Source of the DNA: CAZXWK01 sp964644675
GTDB taxonomy: Bacteria; Actinomycetota; Coriobacteriia; Anaerosomatales; JAAXUF01
Length of the DNA: 16,305 bases
Assembly: GCA_964644675.1 (NCBI GenBank)
Contig: CAZXWK010000042.1
Location: forward strand, 1-16,305
Direction of reading: 5' to 3'
Numbering within the stretch: the stretch's first letter is position 1; every line of letters starts with the position of its first letter. The notes beneath the pieces were generated by a model, which worked only from the letters and a program-made list of their open reading frames with translations, was not told the origin of the DNA and made no database searches. The position numbers and the translations under genes were made by a program. This document shows positions 7,564 through 14,506 of this stretch, in pieces.

Positions 7564-8115
7564 CTACCCGGCTACCACGCTCCACACCCACACCGCGCCG
7601 AAGAACCCGATGAGCACGCCGCCGACTTCGGCGATGGCGAAGCGGCCGTTGAAGCCGCGCCAGGTCGTCGGCAGCAGGAGCACCAGCAGCGACGGCAGCG
7701 CGAAGAGCGCGAACATGACGCCGAGCATGATCCAGGTCCAGACCCTCTCGCCGCCGGGGCCGTTGAACCCGTAGCGGAAGAACGGGATGCTCAGCGACCC
7801 GAACAACACGGTCCAGAAGAACATGAACGGCACCGCCGAGTTGCGATTCAGGCTCGTGGCGAGGAAGCCGTTCATCACGATCGCGATCACCATCAGCGAC
7901 GCACCGACCGTGGGGAGCCAGACCCAGTCCTCTGCCGGATGGGCAATCTCGTACGGCCCGCCGAGCGCGACGAAGCCGCCGACCTGCATGACCGGGCCGG
8001 CGGCGAGGAACAGCCAGACCATGCCGGCGATTGCGAGTGCCGCCGTCACGAACAGGGCGATCGTCTTGAGTGCCCCCGGTTGCCGGTCGGCGATCGCGGG
8101 ATCCGTCGCACCCAC
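7564..8115 (-). CDS. Multi-pass membrane protein of unknown function, start uncertain (gap-adjacent)
   Basis: 183 aa from a GTG at 8115, but the reading frame stays open into the N gap (upstream codons read S-W-G), so the true start may be missing. About five membrane helices: 17-39, 66-86, 94-112, 125-148 and 160-181. A loop carries RYGFNGPGGERVW (114-126). No recognised family. The stop is nine bases from the end of the convergent MBL gene. The GTG at 8115 has only GGGG nearby as a possible SD. With the zinc-ribbon start beyond the gap on the same strand, it may be the next gene of the same operon or even part of the same gene. Confidence 0.75.
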   Translation of the reverse strand: MGATDPAIADRQPGALKTIALFVTAALAIAGMVWLFLAAGPVMQVGGFVALGGPYEIAHPAEDWVWLPTVGASLMVIAIVMNGFLATSLNRNSAVPFMFFWTVLFGSLSIPFFRYGFNGPGGERVWTWIMLGVMFALFALPSLLVLLLPTTWRGFNGRFAIAEVGGVLIGFFGAVWVWSVVAG

Positions 8116-8124
8116 GCCCCACGA

Positions 8125-8224
8125 NNNNNNNNNNNNNNNNNNNNNNNNNNNNNNNNNNNNNNNNNNNNNNNNNNNNNNNNNNNNNNNNNNNNNNNNNNNN
8201 NNNNNNNNNNNNNNNNNNNNNNNN
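8125..8224. other. Assembly gap, exactly 100 N
   Basis: One hundred consecutive N. This round length is the usual placeholder for a gap of unknown size between contigs, so distance and reading frame across it cannot be trusted. Confidence 0.98.
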
Positions 8225-8396
8225 CGCCGGGTTGCTCGGCGTGGAGCTCGACGTGACCGCAGTTCGGGCAGACGAGCGAGACGATCCGGCCCGTACCGTT
8301 GTCGCCAGCGAAGCCGAGCGGCGTGCCGTCAGCGGCCGTGAGCGGGCGCTCGTCCATCGGCGTGCCGCACGTGGGACAGATGCGTGGCTGGTCCAT
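8225..8396 (-). CDS. Zinc-ribbon protein, 3' part lost in gap
   Basis: The first 57 residues are visible. Two Cys pairs, CPTCG (7-11) and CPNCGHVE (43-50), form a zinc-ribbon pattern separated by a Gly/Asp-rich loop. The ATG at 8396 is well supported by AGGGGAG six bases upstream. The frame remains open at the gap, so the C-terminus is unknown; it could be a small stand-alone protein or the cytoplasmic head of a longer membrane protein. It is divergent from the subtilase gene and shares its 133-base upstream region. Confidence 0.7.
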
Positions 8397-8440
8397 GCCG
8401 CTCCCCTGACGCAGACGGTGCTTGGGACAGGTGTACCCCG

Positions 8441-8469
8441 CTGACACCCGCGGGTCACCCTGCTACCGT
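8441..8469 (+). promoter_or_regulatory. Promoter of the subtilase gene with embedded palindrome
   Basis: CTGACA (8441-8446), a 17-base spacer and TACCGT (8464-8469) with an extended -10 TGC just before it. Predicted transcription start is near 8476, about 54 bases upstream of the ATG. The spacer contains a perfect palindrome ACCCGCGGGT (8446-8455) overlapping the -35 edge, a suitable place for a repressor. Confidence 0.55.
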
Positions 8470-8497
8470 GGCGAGTGATCGGTTGCGGCGGGTCCCG

Positions 8498-8514
8498 CCC
8501 CGCCGCCGGCGGGG
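8498..8514 (+). promoter_or_regulatory. GC hairpin just before the subtilase SD
   Basis: CCCCGCC and GGCGGGG form a 7-bp all-GC stem with a 3-base loop, five bases upstream of the AGGAGG (8520-8525). In the predicted leader RNA it would sit beside the ribosome site. It may stabilise the leader or tune initiation; no U-tract follows, so it is not an intrinsic terminator. Confidence 0.35.
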
Positions 8515-8529
8515 GGCCGAGGAGGATCG

Positions 8530-10971
8530 ATGTCACCGCAGCACGATAGCTCGCAGGGCTGGTTCGTGGGACGCCAGGGCGCTTCCGAGTGGAAGGGCGG
8601 CCCGTACACGTGGGCGCAGCTCGTCGCGTTCGCGCGCGAGGGCCGCATCGAGCCCGGCGACCTCGTCTGGCACCCCGGTCTCGCCGACTGGACACCCGCC
8701 GAGCAGATCCCAAACCTCCTCGGTCCCGCGGCAGCGCCGGCACCGGCCTACGTCGGCCCGGCCAACGTGGCCGCCGCGCCCTCGACCGGCGCCGCACCCG
8801 CCACCCCCGCGCCCTCGCCCTCGCCGCGCTCGCGCTCGCGCGCCGGGCTGTGGATCGCGCTCGGCATCGCGGGCGTGCTCTTCCTCGGTGGCATCGGCGC
8901 GGGCGCGTGGATGCTGCTGCGCTCCGGGGCAGAAGCGCCCAAGCAGCCGAGCCTCGGCGCTGCTTCGTTCACGCCACCCGACCCGGCCAACGTGCAGCCG
9001 TCGCCCGAATGGGGACCCATCCCCACCGACTACATCGCGGTCGTGATGAAGCCGGACGCCGGCCGCCCGGACGCCGAGAAGGTCGCCGCGGTTCTCGGCG
9101 GCAAGATCATCGGCGAGGTCGAGTTCGCTCGGATCTACCAGCTCAGCATCCCGCCCAAGGGCGTTGAGGGCGTGCGTGCAGCGCTTGCCACCGCCGAGAA
9201 GCAGCCCGGCGTGCTGGTCGCGGCACCGGACCAGCTGACCACGCTCGAGGCCGAGGGCGGCTCGATCGAGGGCACGCAGTGCACGCCGCTCAACGAGCCG
9301 CCCTACCTGCCCGACGGCGTCTCGGACAACGGGTGGCCCTACAAGATGATCGGCGTGCAGAACGCCTGGGACATCGTCCGCGGAAGCGGCGTGGAGCTGA
9401 ATCCGGTGCAAGTGGGCGTGGTCGACAACCCCTTGCTGCGGTCGCAAGGTGAGTTCGACGGCGCCATCACCGTGCGCACGGCGCTCGCGAGCGATGCGAC
9501 GGCGACGCCTGAGATGAGCAAGGGGGCGCCGGTTCCCTACGGCACACACGGCACCGCGGTGACCGGGATCATCGCGGCCGACCCGGACAACGGCGGCGTG
9601 GTGGGCGTCGCCTCGGTGCTGGGAGAACGGCTCACGGTGGACCACACCAACGTCTTCAGCCCGACGTACAGCTCGTGGCCCACGGTGACGCCGGACCCGT
9701 TCGACCCCACGCAGTACTGGAATCGCGACGGCGCGTGGGCCGTTGGCGAACTGGTGGCCATGACCAAGACCATCAACGCGGGCTCGACGATCCTCAGCAA
9801 CTCCTGGCGCGGCATCGACCAATCCGAGAAGCTGCCCGTCGTCTACCGCGAGTTCTACAAGGCCACCGAGCAGAAGCGCCCAGACGTGCTCTTCGTGTGC
9901 TGCGCGGGGAACGACTATGTATCGATCAACGGCAAGAAGTTCTATCCCGGCGGGTTCCTGCTCAACAACGTGGTCACCGTCGGTTGCCTGGACAACGACG
10001 GCAAGCGCATCAACTACTCCAACATGAACAGCAAGAGCTTCGAGGTCTCGCTCGCCGCCCCGGGCCACAGGGTGCTCTCGGGCATCGGGCCCGACGGCAA
10101 GCAGGGCAACGTCAACGGCGGCACGAGCTTCGCCACGCCGCAGGTCACGGCGACCGCGGCGATGATGCGCGCGATCGACCCGCGGCTGAGCGCCTCCAAC
10201 ATCAAGGCGATCCTCGTCGACACGGGCCGGACCGCGATCTCGATCGACTCGCTGGGCCTCACGAGGAAGATCGAGCCATCGGTTGGCGGCCGAGTCCTCG
10301 CGAGCGACCTGGCCGTCCTCGAGGTGCTCAACAACGTCCGCGCCAAGCAGCGCAAGCCCGAGCTCACGCTCGAGCAAGCAGTCGCGCGCGGCCGCATCGC
10401 GCTCTCCGCCAACCCCGCCTCGGCCGGTGCGTGGACGGTCGGCGCGGCGCTCGACCCGAGCACCGAGGGCGCGCACGCCCTGGAGATCAGCGGCAAGGGG
10501 CAGCAGGGCTTCAGCGGCTCCATCAGCCAAAAGGCCTCGGGCGACAAGCCCGTGAACTGGGGCGTGACGGCCAAGGACAGCGCCACCGTCCACGTGAAGC
10601 GACCGGACAACGGCGCGTGCTCACGGGTGCGCGTGGGCGGCTCGCTCGTGGGCAAGTGGAAGGGCACGCGCTACAAGTGGGAGCCGGGCGGCGTGATCAG
10701 CGCCGAGAAGGAGACGTTCACGATCGGCATCGCCGAGACCGGCGGCCGGTACTTCGGCGACATCACCATCGACTATCCGGGCGGGTCGGCGACGTTTGCG
10801 CTGGGACTGATCAAGTTCGACGGCACCAACGTGACGATGGACATGTCCGGCGCGATGAGCCCGCTCTCCCCCACCGACTTCAAGGGGACGCTCGAAGGCG
10901 ACACGCTGACCGGCACCGACTCCTACCCCGACGGCGCTTCGCAGCCGGTCACGCTCACGCGCGTGGAGTAG
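8530..10971 (+). CDS. Membrane-tethered subtilisin-like (S8) protease with N-terminal GYF_2 domain
   Basis: 813 aa. GYF_2 domain at about 10-62 (GWFVGRQG, GGPYTWAQL, WHPGLADWTPA), Pro/Ala linker (66-103), membrane helix (106-130), I9-like propeptide (about 166-240), then the S8 catalytic domain with Asp299 (VGVVDN), His340 (HGTAVTGI), oxyanion Asn461 (AGND) and Ser533 (GTSFATP). The triad is complete. A C-terminal beta-rich, lipocalin-like region spans about 702-813 (GKWKGTR ... FDGTNVTMD ... GTLEGDTLTG). Topology implies a cytoplasmic GYF_2 domain, which usually binds proline-rich or other partner peptides, and an extracellular protease. The ATG has AGGAGG four bases away. It ends 24 bases from the convergent 351-aa gene. 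Substrate unknown; a role in envelope protein processing is inferred. Confidence 0.92.
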   Translation: MSPQHDSSQGWFVGRQGASEWKGGPYTWAQLVAFAREGRIEPGDLVWHPGLADWTPAEQIPNLLGPAAAPAPAYVGPANVAAAPSTGAAPATPAPSPSPRSRSRAGLWIALGIAGVLFLGGIGAGAWMLLRSGAEAPKQPSLGAASFTPPDPANVQPSPEWGPIPTDYIAVVMKPDAGRPDAEKVAAVLGGKIIGEVEFARIYQLSIPPKGVEGVRAALATAEKQPGVLVAAPDQLTTLEAEGGSIEGTQCTPLNEPPYLPDGVSDNGWPYKMIGVQNAWDIVRGSGVELNPVQVGVVDNPLLRSQGEFDGAITVRTALASDATATPEMSKGAPVPYGTHGTAVTGIIAADPDNGGVVGVASVLGERLTVDHTNVFSPTYSSWPTVTPDPFDPTQYWNRDGAWAVGELVAMTKTINAGSTILSNSWRGIDQSEKLPVVYREFYKATEQKRPDVLFVCCAGNDYVSINGKKFYPGGFLLNNVVTVGCLDNDGKRINYSNMNSKSFEVSLAAPGHRVLSGIGPDGKQGNVNGGTSFATPQVTATAAMMRAIDPRLSASNIKAILVDTGRTAISIDSLGLTRKIEPSVGGRVLASDLAVLEVLNNVRAKQRKPELTLEQAVARGRIALSANPASAGAWTVGAALDPSTEGAHALEISGKGQQGFSGSISQKASGDKPVNWGVTAKDSATVHVKRPDNGACSRVRVGGSLVGKWKGTRYKWEPGGVISAEKETFTIGIAETGGRYFGDITIDYPGGSATFALGLIKFDGTNVTMDMSGAMSPLSPTDFKGTLEGDTLTGTDSYPDGASQPVTLTRVE

Positions 10972-10995
10972 CCGCGTCAGCCGCACACGCGTGCG

Positions 10996-12051
10996 CTACT
11001 CGGCGGATGTGGACGGACCGGTCGCCGACTCCTCTTCGAGCCCCTCGCCCATGTCGGCGTAGTCGGACTCGAGCACCGAGTGGAGCCGCCCGGTGACGCC
11101 GCGCACCGAGATCCACGCGAGGACCGCGAGGCCGGCGAGCACGAGTGCGATGAGCGCCCAGTCGTCGCCCGAGAAGACCTCGTAGCGCACGTACGTCTCC
11201 CCCGCCGAGAAGAACGACTCGCGCACGCTCAGCGCGTTCATCACGATCGCGCCGATCTCGACGACCGCCATGCCGAGCACCACCCAGCCGAACACGCCCA
11301 TGAGCCAGATCGTCGTGAGCGCGAAGCAGAGCATGATGAGCGGGATGAGGAGCGACACGTCGAACGCTTCGACCGCGAGGAACGAGGGGACGCACGCGAG
11401 GATCGCGAGCGCGGTGTAGCCCAGATAGCGCGGGATGGGCGACTTCTCGGGCACGCGGGTGTCGGTGCCGTGCGCGGCGATCGCTGCCGAGATGCGTGCG
11501 GCGACCGTGTCGTAGTTCTCGGCGGTGCAGTAGACGGCAAGCAGTGTGCGCCAGCGATTCCGCAGCAGGATGACGCGCCCCCGCGGACGGAACACCGCGC
11601 GGAAGGAGCCGTCGAACGAAGCGCTCTGGGTCTCCTGCGTCTGCGCGAGGATGCCCGCGCCCGCGGCGCTCGGCGAGCCCGCGAGCGCACCCGCGACGGC
11701 GGCGATGCGGTTGGCGGCCTTGGCGGTCGTGTCGATCTGTTCGACGAGGACTCGATCGTCGGAGAGCGAGAAGCGGAAGTGCATGTGGTTGCGGAAGACG
11801 ACGAGCATGACGAGGACCGAGAGCAGCCACATGCCGCCGCAGATCGCCCCGGTGAGCAGCCAGATCGAAGGGATGGCCTCGGCCTCGTCCTGGACCAGGA
11901 ACAGGAAGCTCAGCAGGGAACCCATGATCAGGCCCGCGATGCCGAACGCCTTGGTGACGCCGCCGAACATGATCCGGTTGTTCAGCAGCGGGACCGCGAT
12001 CTCCCAGACCAGCTCTGGAGAGGCGGTGCCTGTGTTGTCTGCCTGCGCCAC
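10996..12051 (-). CDS. Conserved polytopic membrane protein with internal soluble domain
   Basis: 351 aa. Two N-terminal helices (33-53, 64-86), a soluble segment (about 88-205), then four helices (208-227, 231-251, 254-275, 298-314) and an acidic tail rich in Glu and Ser. The soluble part begins FRFSLSDDRVLVEQ, contains AGAGILAQ (130-137) and ends with RVILLRNRWRTLLAVYC and ENYDTVAARI; this strand-helix order resembles bacterial PH-like domains. I recall uncharacterised Firmicute and actinobacterial proteins with the same VWEI-VPLLNN start and AGAG-LAQ segment, but no function. The GTG start (12051) is supported by GAGGGGG five bases upstream. Divergent from the MFS gene, convergent with the subtilase. 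Confidence 0.85.
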   Translation of the reverse strand: MAQADNTGTASPELVWEIAVPLLNNRIMFGGVTKAFGIAGLIMGSLLSFLFLVQDEAEAIPSIWLLTGAICGGMWLLSVLVMLVVFRNHMHFRFSLSDDRVLVEQIDTTAKAANRIAAVAGALAGSPSAAGAGILAQTQETQSASFDGSFRAVFRPRGRVILLRNRWRTLLAVYCTAENYDTVAARISAAIAAHGTDTRVPEKSPIPRYLGYTALAILACVPSFLAVEAFDVSLLIPLIMLCFALTTIWLMGVFGWVVLGMAVVEIGAIVMNALSVRESFFSAGETYVRYEVFSGDDWALIALVLAGLAVLAWISVRGVTGRLHSVLESDYADMGEGLEEESATGPSTSAE

Positions 12052-12125
12052 GTCGCCCCCTCAATCGCCCACGACCCGCACGGCAGAATGGTAACCCACG
12101 GGCAGCTCGCGCGCGCAGCGCGGCA

Positions 12126-12131
12126 TATACT
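12126..12131 (+). promoter_or_regulatory. -10 element of the MFS gene promoter
   Basis: TATACT matches five of six positions of the TATAAT consensus and is one of few AT-rich spots in the divergent gap. No clear -35 lies 16-18 bases upstream. Predicted start near 12138, giving a leader of about 65 bases. Confidence 0.4.
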
Positions 12132-12136
12132 CGGAT

Positions 12137-12174
12137 GGGCTCGGGCGACGCGCGAAACGCCGGCGCTCGGGCCC
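12137..12174 (+). promoter_or_regulatory. Leader hairpin upstream of the MFS gene
   Basis: GGGCUCGGGCG (12137-12147) pairs with CGCUCGGGCCC (12164-12174) over 11 bp including two G-U pairs, with a 16-base loop that can fold further (GCG/CGC). It begins at the predicted transcript 5' end and leaves the SD GGAAG (12193-12197) free. May protect the transcript or regulate it; no matching known riboswitch is recognised. Confidence 0.35.
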
Positions 12175-12202
12175 ACACCATCGACCTCAGCCGGAAGCCC
12201 CG

Positions 12203-13453
12203 ATGCCGGACAGCCCTGACAGCCGAGAACCCGAGCGACCGCCCAAGACGCCGCGCAACGTGCGGATGATGGGCATCGTGAGCCTGCTCACCGACGCGTC
12301 GTCCGAGATGATCTACCCGGTTCTGCCGCTGTTCCTCGCCAACGTGCTGGGCGCACCGGTGGCCGCGATCGGCCTCATCGAATCACTCGCCGAGGCGACC
12401 GCGTCGTTCATGAAGGTCGGCTCGGGCTGGCTCTCGGACCGCGTCGGCCGGCGCAAGCCGCTCATCGCGCTGGGCTACACGCTGTCCAACGTCGCCAAGC
12501 CCGTCCTCGCGCTGACCGCGACGTGGCCGGGCGTGCTGGTGCTGCGGCTCGCCGACCGACTGGGCAAGGGCATCCGCACCGCGCCGCGCGACGCGCTCAT
12601 CGCCGAGAGCGCCGCCGAGGGGCAGCGCGGCCGAAGCTTCGGGGTGCACCGCGCGCTCGACACGCTCGGCGCGGCCATCGGCCCGTTCGTCGCGTGGGCG
12701 GTCCTGACGATGCAACCGGGAGCGTACCGGACGATCTTCGTGATCTCGGCGATACCCGGCACGCTCGCGATCGTGTTCGTGCTCTTCGCGGTGCGCGACA
12801 CGGGCCGGCGCCGCCCGCCCTCGGAGCGGGCTGCGGCGCTCAGCTTCCACGACTTCTCCCGCCAGCTGGCGTACTTCACGGCGGTGTCGTTCGTGTTCGG
12901 CGTCGCCAACTCCTCGGACGCCCTGCTCATCCTGCGCGCGCAGGACCTGGGCGCGACCGCGGCCCTCATCCCGCTCATGTACGTCGCGTTCAACCTGGTG
13001 GGGGCAGCGCTGTCGGGACCGTTCGGCGTGCGCTCGGACCGCGTCGGGCGCAGGCGTCTGGTGGTGTTCGGGTTCGCGGGCTACGCGCTCGTCTACCTGG
13101 GCTTCGCACTCGCGCGCTCGGCCGTCGCGCCGTGGCTGCTGTTCGCGGCGTACGGCATCCCCTACGCGGCGACCGAGGGCATGACCCGCGCATACGTCGT
13201 CGACCTCGCCGGGCCGGAGCGCCGCGCGACCGTGCTGGGGGCCTACACGTTCGTGCTTGGGATCGCTGCGCTACCGGCCTCCACGATGGCGGGCGTGCTG
13301 TGGGACCGCGTCTCGCACGCGGCGCCGTTCTACCTGAGCGCCGCACTCATGGGGGTCTCGGCCATGCTGCTGCTGGCTGCGGGACGCTGGCTCGACGCCG
13401 GCATCGCGGAATCGCCGGCGCCGACCGCTAGAACGGAAGCCAGGGAAGCGTGA
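12203..13453 (+). CDS. Major facilitator superfamily transporter, probable exporter
   Basis: 416 aa, about twelve membrane helices, two halves related to each other. MFS motif A occurs in both halves: GWLSDRVGRRK (75-85) and GVRSDRVGRRR (275-285). The conserved start (MMGIVSLLTDASSEMIYPVLPLFL) and RLGKGIRTAPRDALIAE (119-135) are typical of a bacterial MFS subgroup annotated as drug or small-molecule efflux, but the substrate is not readable. The ATG at 12203 has GGAAG five bases upstream. The long central loop (about 198-218) is the usual cytoplasmic hinge. Its last 26 bases overlap the 3' end of the convergent LysE-type gene. Confidence 0.93.
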   Translation: MPDSPDSREPERPPKTPRNVRMMGIVSLLTDASSEMIYPVLPLFLANVLGAPVAAIGLIESLAEATASFMKVGSGWLSDRVGRRKPLIALGYTLSNVAKPVLALTATWPGVLVLRLADRLGKGIRTAPRDALIAESAAEGQRGRSFGVHRALDTLGAAIGPFVAWAVLTMQPGAYRTIFVISAIPGTLAIVFVLFAVRDTGRRRPPSERAAALSFHDFSRQLAYFTAVSFVFGVANSSDALLILRAQDLGATAALIPLMYVAFNLVGAALSGPFGVRSDRVGRRRLVVFGFAGYALVYLGFALARSAVAPWLLFAAYGIPYAATEGMTRAYVVDLAGPERRATVLGAYTFVLGIAALPASTMAGVLWDRVSHAAPFYLSAALMGVSAMLLLAAGRWLDAGIAESPAPTARTEAREA

Positions 13454-14111
13454 TACCAAAGGCCGAGCCCAGGAACCGCAGGCCCATGTAGAGCAGCACC
13501 ACGCCGAGCACGCCCATGATCCAGCAGTAGATGCGCGGCGTGAGCAGGCCCTTGCCGCGGTGCACCACGGCGATGACGAACGCGTACCAGGCGACGTCGG
13601 CCAGCTGGTGACCGATGAAGAACGCCGCGACCCCCACCGGCCCGATCGCCAGGCCGTCGGCGGCGAGCTTCACGCCGATCGTCGCCCACCACAGCGTCCA
13701 CCACGGGTTGGAGAGCGAGACCACGGCGCCCTGCGCGATCGCGCCCAGATGGCCGCCCTCGATGACGCCGGCGTCCTCGGCGATCTCGAGGTCCTTGGCG
13801 ATGGTCCCGCGAACCGCGCCCCGGAACAGCTGCGCTCCCAGGTAGAGGAGCACCGCGCCGCCGACGACCGAGAGGGTCAGGGTCACGCCGGCCGTGCGCA
13901 AGAGAGCCTGCAGGCCGAATGCGAATCCGATCATGAGCACGGCCTCGAGGATCGCGTGACCCACGAGCAGCAGACTCGCCGAGAACCAGCCCTTCTGAAG
14001 CGTGCGCGCGATGGTGACCGTGAGGAACGAGCCCGGCGACATCGCACCGGACAGCCCCACGACGAACGCCTGGGCTCCCAGGGTCAGGGCCGCGGCGAGC
14101 TGGGGGTCCAT
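13428..14111 (-). CDS. LysE/RhtB-family amino acid or metabolite exporter
   Basis: 227 aa, about six membrane helices, the family's usual size. N-terminal signature GLSGAMSPGSFLTVTI (19-34), GH at 51-52 and SLSNPWWTLWW (132-142) are the typical LysE-type landmarks. The family exports amino acids and related small metabolites by proton antiport; the substrate here is unknown. The ATG at 14111 has AAGGAG (14122-14127) ten bases upstream. Its 3' end overlaps the MFS gene by 26 bases tail-to-tail. A weak promoter candidate lies at 14158-14186. Confidence 0.9.
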   Translation of the reverse strand: MDPQLAAALTLGAQAFVVGLSGAMSPGSFLTVTIARTLQKGWFSASLLLVGHAILEAVLMIGFAFGLQALLRTAGVTLTLSVVGGAVLLYLGAQLFRGAVRGTIAKDLEIAEDAGVIEGGHLGAIAQGAVVSLSNPWWTLWWATIGVKLAADGLAIGPVGVAAFFIGHQLADVAWYAFVIAVVHRGKGLLTPRIYCWIMGVLGVVLLYMGLRFLGSAFGITLPWLPF

Positions 14112-14157
14112 GATCGCGTGGCTCCTTCTCGGCGGGCGACGTCCTCAGGGTGCGGAC

Positions 14158-14186
14158 ACCATGCCACGGCCCCGTCGTGGGCGCAA
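14158..14186 (-). promoter_or_regulatory. Weak promoter candidate of the LysE-type gene
   Basis: On the minus strand TTGCGC (14181-14186), 17 bases, CATGGT (14158-14163). The -35 is fair and the -10 poor; the position, about 50 bases upstream of the ATG, is sensible. Confidence 0.25.
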
Positions 14187-14227
14187 CGGGGCGCTCCGAA
14201 GCCACGTCCGTGACTGCGACTCCGGCG

Positions 14228-14413
14228 CTAGCTGAGGCCGCGCTTGCGGGCGTGCGCACGGCCGCCCACCAGGAACCGGTCGTGGCGCAGGTGCTGCTTG
14301 TGGAAGTTCTCGGCGGCGAGCCGCTTGTGTTCCTTCTCCACCTCGCGGTCGTGCTCGCCGTGATCGGAGCCATTGCCACTCCGGTCGAAGGGCCACTTCG
14401 CTTCCGGCGTCAT
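14228..14413 (-). CDS. Small charged, His-rich hypothetical protein
   Basis: 61 aa, hydrophilic, no membrane helix or signal peptide. Rich in His (8), Arg, Lys and Glu (HGEHDREVEKEHKRLAAENFHK), with a central segment that could be a helix. The ATG at 14413 has GAGGTG five bases upstream. About nine tenths of its codons end in G or C, as in the surrounding genes, which supports real coding. No family recognised. It lies between the secreted protein gene and the LysE-type gene, all on the same strand, with gaps of 93 and 116 bases. Confidence 0.6.
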   Translation of the reverse strand: MTPEAKWPFDRSGNGSDHGEHDREVEKEHKRLAAENFHKQHLRHDRFLVGGRAHARKRGLS

Positions 14414-14506
14414 GTCCTCACCTCGCAGTGATCGAGCGTCTTCGCGTGCCGCGCACTTGGTTCCTACCCGCCTGCGCGCACCGGTCTCGCCACCGCCCGG
14501 CGCCGA

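Noticed and set aside
7564..7578. Small inverted repeat AGCCG/CGGCT between the convergent MBL and membrane protein genes as a bidirectional terminator
   Set aside because: Only 5 bp, no T-tract on either side, and within coding sequence; likely chance.
9675..11096. 473-aa open frame within the subtilase gene
   Set aside because: Alternate frame of the S8 domain, Arg/Gln-rich, no motif; the subtilase frame carries the complete catalytic triad.
11080..12219. 379-aa plus-strand open frame opposite the 351-aa membrane protein
   Set aside because: Asp/Glu/Arg-rich shadow translation; the minus strand shows clear membrane helices and a GAGGGGG ribosome site.
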